Shown here: piece after piece, positions 5,618 through 7,803 of the stretch
Numbering within the stretch: position 1 is the first letter of the stretch
Layout of the letters: each line of letters opens with the position of its first letter
Assembly: GCA_016938095.1 (NCBI GenBank)
Contig: JAFGVG010000317.1
Coordinates: 1 to 7,803, forward strand
Reading direction: 5' to 3'
DNA: 7,803 nt
Source: Bacteroidales bacterium
Lineage (GTDB): Bacteria; Bacteroidota; Bacteroidia; Bacteroidales; UBA10428
The notes under the pieces: generated by a model
What the model saw: the letters and a program-made list of their open reading frames with translations, nothing else
Told to the model about the DNA's origin: nothing
Databases searched by the model: none
Program-made: the position numbers and the translations under genes

Positions 5618-6337
5618 ATGAAAATCGCGCTTATCGGTTACGGGAAAATGGGTAAGGAAATCGAGAAGATTGCCCTGGAACGTCATCACCAGGTTAGCCT
5701 TATCATTGACATCAATAACAGGCACGAATTTACAGTTGAGAACCTCAGAACAGCTGATGTTGCCATTGATTTCTCAATACCCGATACTGCATATGGCAAT
5801 ATTCTGAAATGTTTTGAAGCTGGTATTCCCGTGGTGTGCGGCACCACCGGGTGGCTCGACAAACTCAACGATATCCGGAACAGGTGTGCCCGCAATGCCC
5901 AGACCTTCTTCTATGCTTCCAATTTTTCGGTGGGTGTTAACGTATTTTTCGCCCTCAACAGGATACTGGCAGGCATGATGAACAATCTTACCGATTACCA
6001 TGCTGAGATAAAGGAGATACATCATATTCATAAACTGGATGCACCCAGCGGAACAGCAATAACTCTTGCCAATGATTTGATTGAAAAAGTCGACCGGTTA
6101 AGCAAATGGGAACTCGATCAGGCCTCTGCCAGGGAGGTGCTTAAGATTACCGCAGTCAGGGAAAACGAAGTACCCGGTACGCATATCATAACCTGGGATT
6201 CGCCTGTCGACCGTATTGAAATTACGCATGAAGCCAAAAGCCGCAGGGGATTTGCCCTGGGCGCTGTACTGGCTGCCGAATTCATCAAAGATAAAAAAGG
6301 TATTTACTCCATGGAGGATATGCTGAAACTCTGTTAA
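5618..6337 (+). CDS. dapB: 4-hydroxy-tetrahydrodipicolinate reductase
   Basis: Cytoplasmic enzyme that reduces 4-hydroxy-tetrahydrodipicolinate with NAD(P)H to tetrahydrodipicolinate, leading to lysine and the peptidoglycan residue meso-diaminopimelate. It is 239 aa, short but typical of the Bacteroidetes form (E. coli is about 273). Rossmann nucleotide site GYGKMG is at 7-12; CGTTGW (74-79) and ASNFSVGVN (100-108) line the cofactor and active site. The family signature EIHHIHKLDAPSGTA covers 133-147, with catalytic His135 and Lys139 and the substrate-binding GT pair at 145-146. The C-terminus returns to the nucleotide domain (RRGFALGAVLAAEF, 209-222). ATG 5618 is chosen because the protein begins at the first Rossmann strand (MKIALIGYG). 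An in-frame TTG at 5546 would translate through the palindrome and is rejected. No Shine-Dalgarno is seen. It is followed by lepB, a common Bacteroidetes neighbour. Confidence 0.97.
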   Translation: MKIALIGYGKMGKEIEKIALERHHQVSLIIDINNRHEFTVENLRTADVAIDFSIPDTAYGNILKCFEAGIPVVCGTTGWLDKLNDIRNRCARNAQTFFYASNFSVGVNVFFALNRILAGMMNNLTDYHAEIKEIHHIHKLDAPSGTAITLANDLIEKVDRLSKWELDQASAREVLKITAVRENEVPGTHIITWDSPVDRIEITHEAKSRRGFALGAVLAAEFIKDKKGIYSMEDMLKLC

Positions 6338-6378
6338 TAATTCAAAAAAAGCCACATTTTGTTCCTTTCCTGAACCTG

Positions 6379-6414
6379 TTGTTGAATTCTTCACCCAAAA
6401 AAATATTACATTTA
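6379..6414 (+). promoter_or_regulatory. Possible promoter in the dapB-lepB spacer
   Basis: TACATTTA (6407-6414) matches the Bacteroidetes -7 element TAnnTTTG except for the last base. TTGTTG (6379-6384) lies 22 nt upstream, near the distance expected for a -33 element. The implied leader would be only about 12 nt before the lepB ATG. The same octamer TACATTTA also occurs at 5598-5605 before dapB, so it may be chance in AT-rich spacers. lepB could equally be transcribed by read-through from dapB. Confidence 0.3.
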
Positions 6415-6432
6415 TCATCAAAACACTTTAAT

Positions 6433-7803
6433 ATGAAAGCAGATCGAAGAGACTGGATATGGTTTGTTATTGTTTCAGCTATTTATATCCTTTGGGTGAT
6501 ATGGCTTGGCAATTTTTGGTTCCTGCCGGGGTTGATTGTGATATTTGACCTGTATATAACCAAAAAGGTAAACTGGACATTTTGGAAGAAAAGACATGGT
6601 GAAAACAGTAAGCTAATTGAATGGATTGATGCCCTTATCTTTGCCGTGATAGCCGTTACCATTATCAATATATTCATCTTTCAGAACTATAAGATACCGA
6701 CAGGGTCCATGGAAAAAACACTGATGATAGGCGATCATCTTTATGTGAGTAAGGCAGCTTATGGTCCCCGGCTTCCCAATACGCCCCTGTCGTTTCCTTT
6801 TACACAGCATACCATGCCGCTTGTGGGCGGAAAGTCATACCTCGAATGGATCAAGCGGCCCTATAAACGTCTGGCTGGTTTTGGAACCATTAAACGCGAT
6901 GACGCTGTTGTATTTAACTTCCCTGCAGGGGATACAGTGATTCTGGCACACCAGAACACCAGCTATTACCAGTTTGTGCGGGAATTTGCCGCCGGGATGA
7001 AGCAAAACGATATGGTCAACAGAGTGCCTGTTAAAAGTGATGCGGATTATTACCGCCAGGCACGCGAACAGGTTTGGAAGCAGTACGAGATTGTTGTTCG
7101 GCCGGTTGACAAACGCGACAATTATATCAAACGCTGCGTGGCCATACCCGGCGATACTTTGCAGATCATCAACCGGGTGGTATATACAAACGGGCAACCC
7201 CAGGAAAACTACCCGGGAATCCGTTACAGTTATTTCATTTATCCGAATGACGGGCAGACCATACCGGAAAGGGTTTTTGAGCGAATGGAAATATACGACT
7301 GCCAGTATTACGGCAACGACATTTATGCTTATCTGACGAATGACGAAATGGAAAAAATAAGGGCATTTAAAACGGTGAAGCAGGTTATAGCCACCAGAGA
7401 TGAGTATACACAGGAATTGTACTTTCCGAATAATCCACGTTATCGCTGGACACTCAATAATTTTGGTCCGTTATACATACCCAAAAAAGGAGCTACCATT
7501 AAAATTGACACATCCAACATTTGCCTGTATGAGCGTATTATAGGGCATTACGAGAAAAATACCCTGGAACAGAAGGACGGGAAAATTTACATCAATGGGC
7601 AACCAGCTGATGAATACACCTTTAAAATGGATTATTACTGGATGATGGGTGATAACCGTCACAGCAGTCTCGATTCGCGCTACTGGGGTTTTGTTCCCGA
7701 AGACCACATCATTGGTAAACCCAGAGTTATCTGGTTGTCGATCGACAAGCACAAGAAGTTCCTGGGACGCATCAGGTGGGAACGGATGCTTAAAGGGGTA
7801 TAA
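6433..7803 (+). CDS. lepB: Signal peptidase I (S26A), long Bacteroidetes form
   Basis: Inner-membrane serine protease that cuts signal peptides from exported proteins with a Ser-Lys dyad. It is 456 aa, well above the 324 of E. coli LepB. Hydrophobic segments at about 8-24 and 27-42 are followed by a basic loop and a third segment at 64-84 (IDALIFAVIAVTIINIFIF), leading into IPTGSMEKTLMIGD. Ser92 is the nucleophile. Box C is RDDAVVFNFP (155-164). Box D, DNYIKRCVAIPGDTL (229-243), carries general base Lys233. Box E, MGDNRHSSLDSRYWG (405-419), is followed by IIGKPRVIWLSID. Extra sequence lies between Ser92 and Lys233 (141 residues apart against about 55 in E. coli) and between Lys233 and box E. 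ATG 6433 is preferred to TTG 6379, which would put 18 polar residues ahead and overlap the putative promoter. The stop codon is the last three bases of the window. It sits 95 bp after dapB. Confidence 0.96.
   Translation: MKADRRDWIWFVIVSAIYILWVIWLGNFWFLPGLIVIFDLYITKKVNWTFWKKRHGENSKLIEWIDALIFAVIAVTIINIFIFQNYKIPTGSMEKTLMIGDHLYVSKAAYGPRLPNTPLSFPFTQHTMPLVGGKSYLEWIKRPYKRLAGFGTIKRDDAVVFNFPAGDTVILAHQNTSYYQFVREFAAGMKQNDMVNRVPVKSDADYYRQAREQVWKQYEIVVRPVDKRDNYIKRCVAIPGDTLQIINRVVYTNGQPQENYPGIRYSYFIYPNDGQTIPERVFERMEIYDCQYYGNDIYAYLTNDEMEKIRAFKTVKQVIATRDEYTQELYFPNNPRYRWTLNNFGPLYIPKKGATIKIDTSNICLYERIIGHYEKNTLEQKDGKIYINGQPADEYTFKMDYYWMMGDNRHSSLDSRYWGFVPEDHIIGKPRVIWLSIDKHKKFLGRIRWERMLKGV

Noticed and set aside
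1..7803. Defence, toxin-antitoxin, CRISPR, phage or transposon system
   Set aside because: All coding capacity is explained by seven recognisable housekeeping or exported-enzyme genes; no spacer exceeds 130 bp and no mobile-element protein is present.

Overview
The window reads as a chromosomal stretch from a Bacteroidota (Bacteroidetes) bacterium, probably Bacteroidales-like. The reasons are a good match to the phylum's TAnnTTTG -7 promoter element upstream of thrS, near-absence of Shine-Dalgarno sequences in front of most genes, a secreted S9B dipeptidyl peptidase IV, an unusually long signal peptidase I, and the dapB-lepB pairing. This placement is inferred from features; no database was searched.

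Layout. Positions 1-2145, minus strand, hold a dipeptidyl peptidase IV gene that runs off the left edge with only its last residues missing. A 121-bp divergent spacer (2146-2266) separates it from a plus-strand translation cluster: thrS (threonyl-tRNA synthetase, 2267-4225), infC (initiation factor IF-3, 4315-4875), rpmI (L35, 4901-5098) and rplT (L20, 5195-5539). After a 78-bp spacer dominated by a perfect GTAGAGAC...GTCTCTAC palindrome come dapB (lysine/diaminopimelate pathway, 5618-6337) and lepB (signal peptidase I, 6433-7803, whose stop is the last codon of the window). No gap exceeds 130 bp. I see no tRNA, rRNA, CRISPR array, transposase or phage gene.

How the genes relate. thrS-infC-rpmI-rplT is a widely conserved translation operon in which IF-3 and L20 typically control their own synthesis. 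Two features fit that here. infC has no ATG at the expected place and appears to start at AUA, 8 nt after the only strong Shine-Dalgarno sequence in the window. The 96-nt rpmI-rplT spacer can fold into an irregular hairpin with sequence echoes of the L20 site in 23S rRNA. dapB makes tetrahydrodipicolinate for lysine and meso-diaminopimelate. lepB and the DPP IV serve protein export and periplasmic peptide degradation respectively; their closeness to the translation genes looks like ordinary gene order rather than a dedicated pathway.

Overall this is mostly conserved housekeeping sequence. I found no new multi-gene system. The interesting signals are small and lie in starts and spacers: the AUA start of infC, the candidate L20 regulatory RNA, the REP-like palindrome, and short tandem repeats around the thrS stop.
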